Assembly (NCBI GenBank): GCA_020809705.1
Contig: CP085825.1
Location: 2,852,001 to 2,916,000 of the forward strand
Direction of reading: 5' to 3'
From: Calonectria ilicicola
Taxonomy: Eukaryota; Ascomycota; Sordariomycetes; Hypocreales; Nectriaceae
DNA: 64,000 nucleotides
A program made the position numbers and the translations under genes. The notes beneath the pieces are model-generated. The model searched no databases and had not been told where the DNA came from. It saw only the letters and a program-made list of their open reading frames with translations. Of this stretch, positions 35,682-46,342 are shown piece after piece (position 1 is the stretch's first letter; the number at the start of each line of letters is the position of its first letter).

Positions 35682-38234
35682 ATGCGGAGTGCACTCAGGT
35701 GGTTCCAGAACGATTCCCTTAAATCCCACGAGCCGCGTGCATCGGCCTCCACTTGTACATCCACTCCCACGCCCGCCTTCGCCTCCGCCGCCGCCGCCTC
35801 CGCCGCCACCGCAAGCGACTGTGTCTGTGACTCGACTGCCCACTTCGCCGCCGCCGCTGCTGGCCCTGACTCTCCTGGGTCCCTCAACTCGGCTTCGCTG
35901 ACGCAGTCGCCGTCGCCCCAGCCGGAGACCCCTACCACCGGCCAGTTTCCCACCGGCGCTGACGCTACCGCTGCCGCTGCCTCTCAGGCTACCGTTGCCG
36001 CTACAGCTGCTACTACTACTACTGTTGCTCCTCCCGCCGCCGCTGGCACCACCTCCTCCAAATCCATCCTCATTGCCGCCTTCTCCCCGCGCCCTTCCCA
36101 AATACCCTCGTCGTCTCCCAACCGTGCCAGCTTCTACAACCACAACCCTCTTGCCATCATCGACGACGACGCCATCCACTGCGACATCGACGACGACTTC
36201 ACAATGACGACTGGACCCGCGCTGGACCCTTCCATGGGCCGTCCCCGCGGCGACTCGTTTGTCAGCGCTGGACCGAAGCCCATTTCCGTGAATAATCCCA
36301 ACCGCGACAGTGTGAACCGCAACCGGAGAGAATCACTCGCTGGCAGCCTCATGGGTGGAATGAGTTGGGGTGGCATGTCCTTTGGCAGTTTTGTTCGAGA
36401 TGAGTAAGTTGTCTTTTTTTTTTGTGTGTGCCCTTGTTGCTTCCAAACCTCACCAGACTCAAACTCTTGTTGGGCATACCATCACCCTCACCACTCACCA
36501 CTGGATTCATTTTCCCCTCGTTTCATCCCCCTCCGCTCGCGCTTCCACATGTTCTCTGCTTGTGGCTTGTTGCGACAAGTCTTATCCGTCTCCGTCTCCC
36601 CGCGCCTTCCCTCCGTCGGGGGCTCCATCCGGCTTCCGTTCGGGGTGGCGAGACATTTTGGGAAACCGGGGCTCGGATGACTACCGGTCGCGAAATGGCA
36701 TATCCACTGGTCGTAAGACATGGATATGATGCGATGTCCCGTTGTACTTCTTTGTGGGATTAGCTAACAAGCATTGTCCGCAGCATTATGATGCAGGGCA
36801 CCTCGCCCTTTGGCACTCACCAGTCTCCGTCGTTTCACTCGTCGTCTTACTTGCCCAAACTCGAGGCCAACTTTATGCGAGATTTCACTTGCTGCGGCAA
36901 GATTCTTCCCAACCTCCACGATCTTCTACAGCACTACGAGGAAGCCCATACGCAGCCGAGCCCCAATACCGCAAGAAATAATGCTTTCTCCCAGTTCTCC
37001 CAAATGGGTATGCAGGGCGCGCCCAAGATGCCCAATTCACGTGCCAACTCGGTAGTCCCAGGCCAAGGAAATGGCCAGCCTGTTGGTCAACTCGGACAGC
37101 AGAACCGGACTGCTGGATCAACCATGCAAATGATGGGAGCACAGCAAAATTCGGGCATTAATGATTCTCATATCAACAGTGCCATGTCGTCAAATTTGAA
37201 CGATGAGATGGATGCTGTGGCGGACATGGAAATGGATGACGCTGTTGGTACCATGGAAATGGATGATAGCCAACGAATGCATCAAACAAGGCAACTCTTT
37301 GGGCAACAGCAACGCCCACAGCTGAACATGAATACTTCGGGTCTTACCCAGGGCCTGCGAACATCCCAGCCCCCCACACCCGCAGCCGCAAGTTTCGGTC
37401 TCCAGAATAACCCTACGGTTTCGTCAGTGAACACTCCAACGCTTACTACTCATCAAGGCCAGCTTCCTCGAGGAGATGACAATGTGGATATGGATGAGGA
37501 CCTTCCTGGTATGCCGATGGGCGGCAACACAAATGACATTGGTGACATGAGCTTTGGAGGCAACCAGAACAATAACGATGCAAACTTTTGTATTAACGAC
37601 CCTGGGAAGCACCTCTTTAGCCCCAACGGTGCCTTTCCCGCAGCCAACAGATCGATCCAGGCTCAGTTGGCTCAGCTGGGCATTAACCAGGCTCAGTTTT
37701 CTGATCCTGCTGCAAACAAGGCTCTCATGCAGCGATTGCAAGCAATGATGATGCCTGAAGAGCACAAACCCTTCAAATGCCCCGTGATCGGCTGTGAAAA
37801 GGCGTACAAGAATCAGAATGGCCTTAAGTAAGCTGCTTCTTTATTTCCTTGGCTAAACGTAGACTAATCACTCTCAACCTAGGTACCACAAAACCCACGG
37901 TCACCAAACACAGCAACTACACGAGAATGGTGATGGCACTTTCTCCATTGTTAACCCAGAGACAAGCGCACCATATCCTGGAACCCTCGGCATGGAGAAG
38001 GAGAAGCCATTTAGTTGTGAGACATGTGGGAAACGTTACAAAAACTTGAACGGTTTGAAATACGTGAGTCCCAGTATTTAATGATGTAGACCCAAAGGTC
38101 GTTTTCAAAAACTGTGCTAACATGATCAATAGCACAAGGCCCATTCCTTACCGTGCAACCCAGACTTCAAGCTTCAGGCACTGGCTGCAGGAATGAATCT
38201 GCCAGGAATAGGCGAGGATCAGATGATGCAATAG
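35682..38234 (+). CDS. SFP1: Sfp1-type split C2H2 zinc-finger transcription factor
   Basis: Exons 35682-36403, 36784-37827, 37883-38063 and 38133-38234 join in phase to 682 aa. The first ATG in the open frame is 35682; a later start inside exon 1 cannot be excluded. Residues 1-170 are Ala/Ser/Thr/Pro-rich. A degenerate finger lies near 276 (FTCCGKILPNLHDLLQHYEE, only part of the C2H2 ligands). The middle is rich in Gln, Asn and Met with an acidic patch. Two C2H2 fingers close the protein: FKCPVIGCEKAYKNQNGLKYH near 570 (split by intron 2) and FSCETCGKRYKNLNGLKYH near 636 (split by intron 3). Sfp1 controls ribosome biogenesis genes and cell size under TOR in yeast, and its filamentous relatives are presumed similar. 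Intron 1 is unusually long (380 nt), with a good GCTAAC branch site at 36763-36768. Confidence 0.9.
36404..36783 (+). other. Long first intron of SFP1
   Basis: The intron is 380 nt with a GTAAGT donor, GCTAAC branch site and CAG acceptor. It is pyrimidine-rich in its first half. No nested gene is supported. Confidence 0.8.
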
Positions 38235-40144
38235 AACTGATACAATGCCTTGCCCAGAGGCCCGGTATGCAGATTTCCGCTAGCGGAATCATTTGCACGA
38301 GGTGTGACCGGTCGACTTGACCAACTAGTCAGACCGGGAGACCGTCATTGAGAACAGAGATGATGGAGGAAACGTTACCTCCCGGCTTTGGTCCCATCTC
38401 AACGCATATTGGTGATATCAGTCATCTCCTACTTGTGCTCGGTCACGAAGCCAGCACAATGTCAGCGCCGTCTTTTCTTGTCAATACCCCTTGGTTTTCT
38501 TTATCGATTTACTGCATTCCGCAACGGCGTTGATGCATTGGCTGGTTCTTACTCGACATTCACCCCCAACACAGTTGGTTTTTCGAACGACAGATATGAG
38601 ATTGGTTTCCTTTGGCGAATTGCGACCCCCGAAAAGTTTTGGTTCTCGCAAGGTTTCCCTTCGGGTTCTCCACTTCTGATAGTATTTTGTCCAATGCCTG
38701 GCTGGCCAGCATCCAGTCCGTTATTATAGGGCCGTGTCTATGCTGAGGCATATAACTTCCGCTCCTTTTTGGACAGCTAAAAATCTGGACATGCACCACA
38801 CTACTTTTAGATATGGTAACCCTACACTCACTTGGCCAACCAAGCCTTGAGGAGAAAGGGAGCTTCTGAGTGGCCTTGTTTTTGTTGGAATTTTATGAGT
38901 GCGTTAAAATTGCGAATTCGGAGAGAAAAGTGGCTTTTACACGGAATGTTGGAACCCCTTGTTTTTCGTTTGCACCCGATCCTGCTGCACCCTACTCTGT
39001 TGTTTTCTGGACGTTTTCTCTATTTTTGTTGGTATTGTTTGGACGTGCCATGGCGCTTTTCCGTGCTGGGGATTGTCGCTTTTGGCCTGGTTTTGAAAAT
39101 GGGGGTGGCAAGGAGTCTGTCTTAAAAAGAAGACGAAGTCAATAGGTCAGGATATAGACTTTGCAGTGTAGCTTTCCGCTACGGATTTGATTTTGAACCT
39201 TCATCTTGGATCACTCAATAGATGCGTGAGAAAAGGGCTTGAAGTTCGGCCATTCTTCCCTTTTCCATCCCCCTCCATGCAAGAGTGACTGCAATCTCAT
39301 CTTGGGTTTTGCCTTTTATTAAAGAGGTTTTTTTTTTACGAGCTGTGGCAGTGTCAAGCCGAGTGATTTCCCCCCAAAGTTGATATCAGCATTGATACAT
39401 TCTTTCCATAGTCCGAGCGACGTAGTTGCCCGTGGTAGGCCACGCCTCTGAAAAAGGCGTTGAACCAAGAATGAACTCGAGAGCAATATTATATAACATA
39501 GATGGAATCAATCAAGTAAATTCAAGCCTATACTATCACATTAGTTGCTGTTCGCCTATATTCTCATCATTATTGTTTTAGCAATATTGGGAATGCTACC
39601 AGGACAGAAGGGTACCACGCAAAGCAACCCTTATGATTGGGTCAATAGTGGCCCTTTCATGGCACGAACGACATTTACATTAATGTGTTTTAGCAGTAGA
39701 TAGCCGGTAGGAAGGAATCTTGATATATTGATTGAAACCGGGTCTATGGGGATGTGATTCATTATAACAACCAACGCCTCGCGATGCGGAAATGAAAAGC
39801 AAGAGAAAAGTAACCAAATACAGCAAACAGAGTCATCAAATCAAACATGATGGGACAAGAAGGGCGGGGAATAAGTCGGAACGAAGCCAAGCGAAAACAA
39901 AAATAAAATGCACCCGTTGTTATTCTGCGTTCGATTTGAATAGCTCAAAGTGTCATATCGTGTGTACTGAGCATCGCAAAGCAGAAGCAAGTAAGAGATA
40001 GAGCACTGGGGGACAAAAGTAAGATGGGCTAAGCTCTTTTCCTCCCAAGCGTGAATATCTCCATTTCGTCCTTATCGTTGATGCTTTTTGTCGTGGGTAT
40101 CGTGTTCGTATACGGGCGTTTATATATGTTCAAGTGAGCACGTC
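38235..40144. other. Convergent spacer SFP1 / RAL2
   Basis: These 1.9 kb lie between two 3' ends. The sequence is T-rich near 38900-39350 and AT-rich to 40140. No recognised gene, RNA or repeat was seen. A 97-codon frame at 38832-39125 is hydrophobic only because of T-rich DNA. Confidence 0.55.
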
Positions 40145-42552
40145 TCAATTTAACTCCATACCATCCTCTTCATCTGCTTCGGATTCAAGCATTTGGGTAT
40201 GGTTACTACTTATGCTCTCCTTGCGGGGTGTGTGGCCCAGACCTTCCCCGTAACGACTGCTCATACTGCTCCACTCAAGCTCGTCGCCGCCGATAATGCG
40301 ACCCTCCATGTCAATTTCTTGAGAGAGCTCAACAAGTGCGGACCGAGGGAGGCGAAGAAATCCTTGGGTGCGGACTATGCGACCCCAGTGTGTCATGCAA
40401 AATGCTGCTGCACGTTTGCGAAGCCACTCCTCGTTGGCCAAGCCTGCGCAATACCAGATCACACAGGCATGATCAACGTCGAGCTCCTTGGCCAACCGGT
40501 TGACGCAAAGAAGCCGGAGGTGAGGAATGTTGTATATGTTGGACATGACCAAGAGTCCTGCCACGTCAGAGAGATTTGTTGCGGAGTCGCCATCAAGTTC
40601 TGATGTGCCGTGGATGCTATCCGTATATAAGTAGTAAAGAAAGGCTTTCACAACAGTATATGGTTCAGGGATATGCATCTTTCTGGTGTGGAATTCAGCC
40701 ATCTGGGCATTGTACAAGCGTGCAAAATGCGGCCAACGAGCTTGGAGGATAAGCTTATGCACGTGAATAGGTGGCGATGTTGGCGTGTCGGCGGAAAGCC
40801 AGTTTTGGTCTCGCGGTGCATCGTCTGTTCGAATTAAACCAGAGCTCAGGGTATCGTCCTCATCGTAATCGCCAGCCAGGGCAGTCACGATAAAGTCTGT
40901 ACCGCTACCAGTTTCGGGGGGTTGATTGAAGAGCTTTGCAAGATCGGAACCAAGACCTTTAGAAGGTTGGTCGACTACACGTGTTGTTGCAGATGGTCTT
41001 AATTCTGGACGAGGCTCTGATGTCAGATTATCGCCCAGAAAGCCATATCTTCGAAGATCGATTTCCATAATATCACTGTGGTATTGGTTAACATTGCGCT
41101 CCGTGCGGATCCGTATCGCGTAAACCATACCTTAAATATTCTTCATATCCGTTGGGGCCCAAGTCTGTTGTCGCTGGGTCGGTCGGGCAACCAAGCAACC
41201 AAGCCTTGGTACCGTCTTCATTCATAGTACAATAGTGCCATCGATATCCGGATTTGAAAATCTCGCGACCTTCAGCAAGCTTCTGCCATCGAAGAGACCC
41301 GAGATCAAGAGCCGATAGTGAACACTCCCTTGGCGTTATCGTGGCTGCTGGCGTAACAAAGTCAAGAAGGGTGCCAGAGGAGTAGGCGTGATAGTGAATG
41401 CCAGAGCCTTGAGAAGGAACAGAAGGACCAGACATGAACTTCAGGGCGGAAATAGATCCGGGCGCCATTGGAGCGTACGATTTGAGTTGAAAAGATGGTG
41501 GGTTCACCTGGGCTGTCCGAGAATTGGCAGCATATCCGGACGCGCCTACAACAGGAGTTTGAGGCATCGTGTAGGGTGGTCTGGGCGAGCCATTCACCCT
41601 GTTGTTGACGCAGGCACGGTCAAACATACCAATCTGTGGGCGAGAGTCAAACTGTGGACTTCCCTTGAGATCCAACCACCACAGATCGCTAATTTTGTCC
41701 ATGTCTTCACTCAAACCTCCAAATACCCACACACGATCGCCCCAGATATAAGCTGAGTGATCGAAGCGACCAACAAAGCGCCATGCCTTCGACCAAGTAA
41801 AAGTCTTCAGGTCCAAGTAGCAAATGTCATCCAGAACATAGTTGTTCTGACCTGTGATGCCACCGATTACGAATAATTTGTCCTCGTGAAGTACGGCAGC
41901 GTGTCGGGCGCGACCTTTCGGTACAGGCCCAGATACCTGGGGCTGAGTCCAGTGAGCCGTTTTCAAGTCGAAGATAATCAAATCGGAAAGATAGGTCCGG
42001 TGTTCGTTCTCTCCGCCAAATACAAGGAGCTTGTTCCCTTGATACAATGTAGCGGTATGACCTGAAGTTTGGTGGTTAGCGCCTTTCAAACGACTTATAC
42101 CTGACACATGCGCAGCACTCACCCATGCGAACACCGGGGATATCTCCATAGTTGTCGACAAGATTCCATTGGTGACTGACGAGGTCCAGCCTCAACACAT
42201 GATTGTATACCTCATCGGTATATTGATCGAAACCACCAAATGCATAGATTTGATTGTTTCCGCAGTAAGTGACCGAGGCGTTGACCAAACAAGCGGGTCT
42301 CTGGCCTAGCGTACGAGTGACTTTTGGGCGGTATCCGTCGGCAAGTGAGCGGCCCTTGGCAGGAGAGTTGGGCATAATGTACGTGTTGTTCGTCGAGGAA
42401 GAGGCCGAGGGCGGTGTCAGCGCCGGCTGCGACGAGGCGAAAGTAGATGATGGCTGATGGACGAGAGCAGATTGCTGTGGTGATCCCACGACAGGGGTCG
42501 GCCCGCCGAAGATGGATTGCGGCGCCTGGCTGGGGGTGGAAGGTTGAGCCAT
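40145..42552 (-). CDS. RAL2: Ral2-type kelch-BTB protein (Ras pathway)
   Basis: Exons on the minus strand are 42552-42123, 42061-41131 and 41075-40145, giving 763 aa. An N-terminal Ser/Pro/Gln region (1-80) precedes kelch blades marked by IYAFGGFDQ, LLVFGGENEH, LFVIGGITG and VWVFGGLSED with aromatic spacers (HQWNLV, AHWTQP, FTWSKA). A Ser/Gly linker and a degenerate blade with LRWQKLAEG follow. Intron 2 splits the codon before DIMEIDLRRYGFLGD. A BTB/POZ-like domain spans about 515-660, with PPIHVHKLILQARWPHFARL and AFLYYLYTDSIHG. The tail is acidic. In fission yeast the kelch protein Ral2 is needed to activate Ras1 in mating and cell shape; filamentous homologues carry this architecture. The symbol is by family resemblance. 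It is divergent from CDC20 with 747 bp between starts. Confidence 0.85.
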
Positions 42553-43299
42553 GGCGCAGAAGCGAGAGTATATGTTGGCCGCTACCAGCTCATCTCAGAA
42601 TCTAAAGGCGCCTAGTGGAGACAAGCGATATGATGAGACGGCCACAACCTATTGCGAAGTTGCCGTCGTGGTCGTGGGGTCGTCGGTGAAGGAGGGAATG
42701 GATGCGGTGATGCGTTCGAAGGCCTTGCCCCTGCCTCAAGTTAGAGAATTTCGAAGCCTTGTCCGTGGCGCGAGCGGCAAAGGACCCCTGGTAAAGTGGC
42801 TTGGGTGTTTGATTGGTCTTGTCTGGGGTACGTTCTCCGGAGCGGAATTTTGTCCCACTCCGACGTCATCCTGGCCGTTGCCCGGACAGGTTGCTAGTGG
42901 GTCTCAATGTAAATAAAAGGAAACCGTGAACCCTTCGGTGAGGAAGTGCTTCTCTACCCTCATCACCTTCAATCCATTCACCTCTGATTCTAGGATTCTC
43001 TTTGCGCTTATTAAGGCCGGTCATTGATCACGGGTTTTGTCAAATCGAATTTTCAATTCGGCAACTCGCAAGGCGGCTGCACCTCATCGTTTTGGGCCCA
43101 TCTGACTGCCCCCGACTTGATCTTTTCGCTACAAGAAACTTCGATATATGTCGAATCTTGGTCACGAGATAGATTAACCGTCAGGGTCGCCCAGCTGAAG
43201 TCATATCGTTATCATAGAAGGCTGATTCTCCTTGCACCAATCGGCTCATCTTTCTGGCCTGATATTCATCTTTACCACCATCTATACACACCCCTCACA
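42553..43299. other. Divergent promoter region RAL2 / CDC20
   Basis: These 747 bp hold both promoters. A plus-strand frame (42551-42916) is a shadow that overlaps the RAL2 start codon on the other strand. The sequence before CDC20 ends in a C-rich ACACACCCCTCACA leader. No other feature is supported. Confidence 0.6.
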
Positions 43300-45105
43300 A
43301 TGGCCACCGCCACATTGACCACCCCTATCAAATCCCACAAGGGACTCTTTAATACCCGCACTGCTGGTGGGCGTATGCCCCTCACACCGTCGCCTCGACA
43401 GCAGTCCTCCACAAAGGCCATCCCTTTCAACCTCAATTCTTCCCCCTTCACTCCCGACAAGCAGTCCAACGAATTCCGAGGATCCACGAAATCCAGCACA
43501 TATGGCGGAAATCTTATGACACACTTTTCTCGCACTACTACTTCCCACCGTGACTCTCCCAAATCCAATATCGCCAGAGGAGTGCATACCCCTCGCAAGG
43601 CGCTGGAGCTTGGCGTATCCGACTTTGCTCTTACCACAACTAGACTCACAAAGACTCCATCTAGTGCCAAGGCCAAGAAGGGTTCTCTCAGGGCGAAGAC
43701 CGCAAAGACTACCCTAAACTACGCTAGCGATCGTTTCATTCCTAACCGTGGGGCTAGCTCCGCCATCGCAAACGCCGGCTCCGGCAAACTTGATCGTAGT
43801 GACAGGCAGCGACCAAAGAGTGGGAGCACCGAGAGCTCTACCGTCCTATCAACCGCAGCTGATGAGGCGATGGCTGCCCTTGAGAACCTGAACATCAATG
43901 ATGATGATGAGCCAGAGACTTACTCTCGCCCTTCTCCCAACACCGTGGCCTACCAAGATTCTCTTGCCAATGCCTGTGGCGTGAGCTTGAACACTCGTAT
44001 CCTGGAATTCAAGCCCGCAGCCCCTGAGTCTTCCAAGCCCATCGATCTTCGACAGCAATACAACCGTCCCCTCAAGCCCGCTAGTGCTAGCTCTGCGCAG
44101 GTCCGACGTCGCATTGCGACCGCTCCTGAGCGAGTGTTGGATGCTCCTGGTCTGATTGATGACTACTACCTGAACCTTCTTGACTGGAGTTCCGGCAACC
44201 AAGTTGCCATTGGTCTTGAGCGCAATGTCTACGTTTGGTCTGCTGATGAGGGCAGTGTGAGCTGTCTCCTCGAGACTTCTCCTGACACTTACGTTAGCAG
44301 CGTCAAGTGGTCCACTGACGGTGCCTACGTGAGCGTTGGCCTGGGCACTGGCGAGGTTCAGATTTGGGACGTTGCTGAGAGCCAGAAAATCCGAAGCATG
44401 TTTGGCCATGAGACCCGTGTTGGTGTTATGGGCTGGAGCAAGCACCTCCTCTCCACTGGTGCCCGCAGCGGACTTGTTTTCAACCACGACGTTCGCATTG
44501 CTGAGCACAAAGTTGCAGAGCTCGTGTCTCACACTTCGGAGGTCTGTGGTCTTGAATGGCGATCTGATGGCGCTCAACTCGCTACTGGTGGTAACGACAA
44601 CCTTGTTTCCATCTGGGATGCTCGGTCCCTGTCTGTCCCTAAGTTCACCAAGACCAACCACAAGGCTGCTGTCAAGGCTCTTGCCTGGTGCCCCTGGAAC
44701 ATGAACCTCCTCGCCACTGGCGGTGGCTCCTACGATCGCCACATTCATTTCTGGAACTCTACTTCAGGTGCCCGTGTAAACAGCATCGATACCGGATCTC
44801 AGGTTACTTCTCTGCGCTGGAGCCCCCATCACCGCGAGATCGTTAGCTCCAGCGGTTTCCCCGACAACTCTCTTAGCATCTGGAGCTACCCTACTCTTGT
44901 CCGCAACGTTGAGATCCCTGCCCACGAGAGTCGTGTGCTTCACAGCTGCCTGAGCCCCGATGGGCAGATGCTTGCTACCGCTGCTGCCGATGAGAGTCTG
45001 AAGTTTTGGAAGATCTTCGAGAAGAAGGCTGGCGCCTCTGCCGGTATTGGTGCCTCAGGCGCTTCTAGCAAGGCTGATATGGTTAAGCAGATGACCATCC
45101 GATAA
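43300..45105 (+). CDS. CDC20: APC/C activator Cdc20 (WD40)
   Basis: A single exon of 601 aa starts at an ATG in CACAATGG context. The N-terminal half is basic and Ser/Thr-rich and contains the C-box DRFIPNR near residues 144-150, which binds the anaphase-promoting complex. A KILR-like TRILEF lies near 230. Seven WD40 blades begin at APGLIDDYYLNLLDWSS (about 285), followed by GLERNVYVWSADEG, VKWSTDGAYVSVGLGTG, RVGVMGWSKHLLSTGARSG, VCGLEWRSDGAQLATGGND and AVKALAWCPWNMNLLATGGG. The protein ends in the Ile-Arg tail that docks on Cdc27/APC3. Cdc20, rather than Cdh1, is favoured by the DDYYLN-LLDWS opening and absence of Cdh1-specific N-terminal features. It brings securin and B-type cyclins to the ligase and is held by the spindle checkpoint. 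Confidence 0.93.
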   Translation: MATATLTTPIKSHKGLFNTRTAGGRMPLTPSPRQQSSTKAIPFNLNSSPFTPDKQSNEFRGSTKSSTYGGNLMTHFSRTTTSHRDSPKSNIARGVHTPRKALELGVSDFALTTTRLTKTPSSAKAKKGSLRAKTAKTTLNYASDRFIPNRGASSAIANAGSGKLDRSDRQRPKSGSTESSTVLSTAADEAMAALENLNINDDDEPETYSRPSPNTVAYQDSLANACGVSLNTRILEFKPAAPESSKPIDLRQQYNRPLKPASASSAQVRRRIATAPERVLDAPGLIDDYYLNLLDWSSGNQVAIGLERNVYVWSADEGSVSCLLETSPDTYVSSVKWSTDGAYVSVGLGTGEVQIWDVAESQKIRSMFGHETRVGVMGWSKHLLSTGARSGLVFNHDVRIAEHKVAELVSHTSEVCGLEWRSDGAQLATGGNDNLVSIWDARSLSVPKFTKTNHKAAVKALAWCPWNMNLLATGGGSYDRHIHFWNSTSGARVNSIDTGSQVTSLRWSPHHREIVSSSGFPDNSLSIWSYPTLVRNVEIPAHESRVLHSCLSPDGQMLATAAADESLKFWKIFEKKAGASAGIGASGASSKADMVKQMTIR

Positions 45106-46342
45106 ATATACCAGTACCAACTGGCCACGGTAGGTATGAACCTTTCACTGGTATCTTGGTCTCCTGGAGTTGTGTCCATTTAAGCACGGAGTTGGGGAGT
45201 TTGCCTACTCTCCTGATCGTGGTATGAAAGCGCTTCTCCACGCAGAGACGAATCGGACTTGGAACGGTCATGACTTATGAATGTATATCCCTTGGGACAG
45301 AGCCACACATATGCTTGGCGGTGTAGGATTAATGTTTGAATTGTCTTGGATTGGGATCGGTACTGGCGTTATTGATTTATAAATTTATTTTCCCACAATC
45401 ATGACTCCATCGCGTGAAAAGTGACCAAGTGCATTGTTTACCAGGGTTCTTTTGAAGCCTTTTGGCCCAATCTCTTAATTCTCCCGCATATTAGAATGGT
45501 GGGTGGATGAACAAGGACTACTGGTTACTGATTGGTAAGCCACATTGCCCAAGCAAGGCTATGTGTTTTCATTTTCATTACTCTTTCTGTCACTAACGTA
45601 GCTGATGCATTATGTGCCGTAAATGAAATACCAACACATAAATATAGTACGCCGTTGCGTGCATATGAAGTTGTCAAGGTGTTCGTATCCTCATGTGACT
45701 ATTTTAGCATGGTGCTTCAGCGACCCATTAAGGGCTGATTCAGAGAGGTCAGGGTGGCGGGTGGCCGGCCAAAGGCGGTGGGAGCAGCACGGGAGGCGCT
45801 GCTGACTCAGCCGGGGTGGCTACCAGCGCAGTTGTAGAAGTCGAAATCTACCACAGGCCACCAACTCTCCCCACTGCACATCACCAAGGTGCACCGACTG
45901 TGACGACTACGATTAGATCGGCATTCCAGCGGATTCGCTCGACCAAAAAAAAAAAACCCATCCGCGACCCGCGAATAGATTCATTAAGTATTTGCTTTCC
46001 TTATCTAGGGGCTTTCCTTTCTTCAGCTGAGCATCCGCGTACCCTAAGGCGGCCATATTGCATTCGCCGCCTCAAAGTATTGGGGATTCTTACCGAGTCG
46101 CATATCACCTCGAGGCAGCACCTAGCCTAGCAGCTCTTCTTTTTTTTCTATAGCGACAACGACAGTGTCAATGATAGCAACCACAATCTGATATTGACGA
46201 CACCATAGCCGCGACCGGGGAAAGTGTGCATTTGAAGGAGTCACCCGTTTCTTACTAGAGCGCGTACGACGGCGATTGATTCACTGCCTGCATACTGGAA
46301 CAATCACCGAACCCGCTCTTCTACAAGTGAACAATCGCCATC
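45106..46342. other. Intergenic region CDC20 / TOA1
   Basis: These 1.24 kb contain the CDC20 3' flank, which is AT-rich to about 45720, and the TOA1 promoter, with A- and T-tracts at 45946-45957 and 46139-46149. No recognised gene was seen. Confidence 0.55.

Noticed and set aside
42551..42916. 121-codon frame overlapping the RAL2 start on the other strand
   Set aside because: It lies in the shared promoter and antisense to a real start codon, and has no family resemblance.
43024..43299. N-terminal extension of CDC20 by 92 codons
   Set aside because: No ATG opens the extension. The ATG at 43300 gives the usual Cdc20 length and start.
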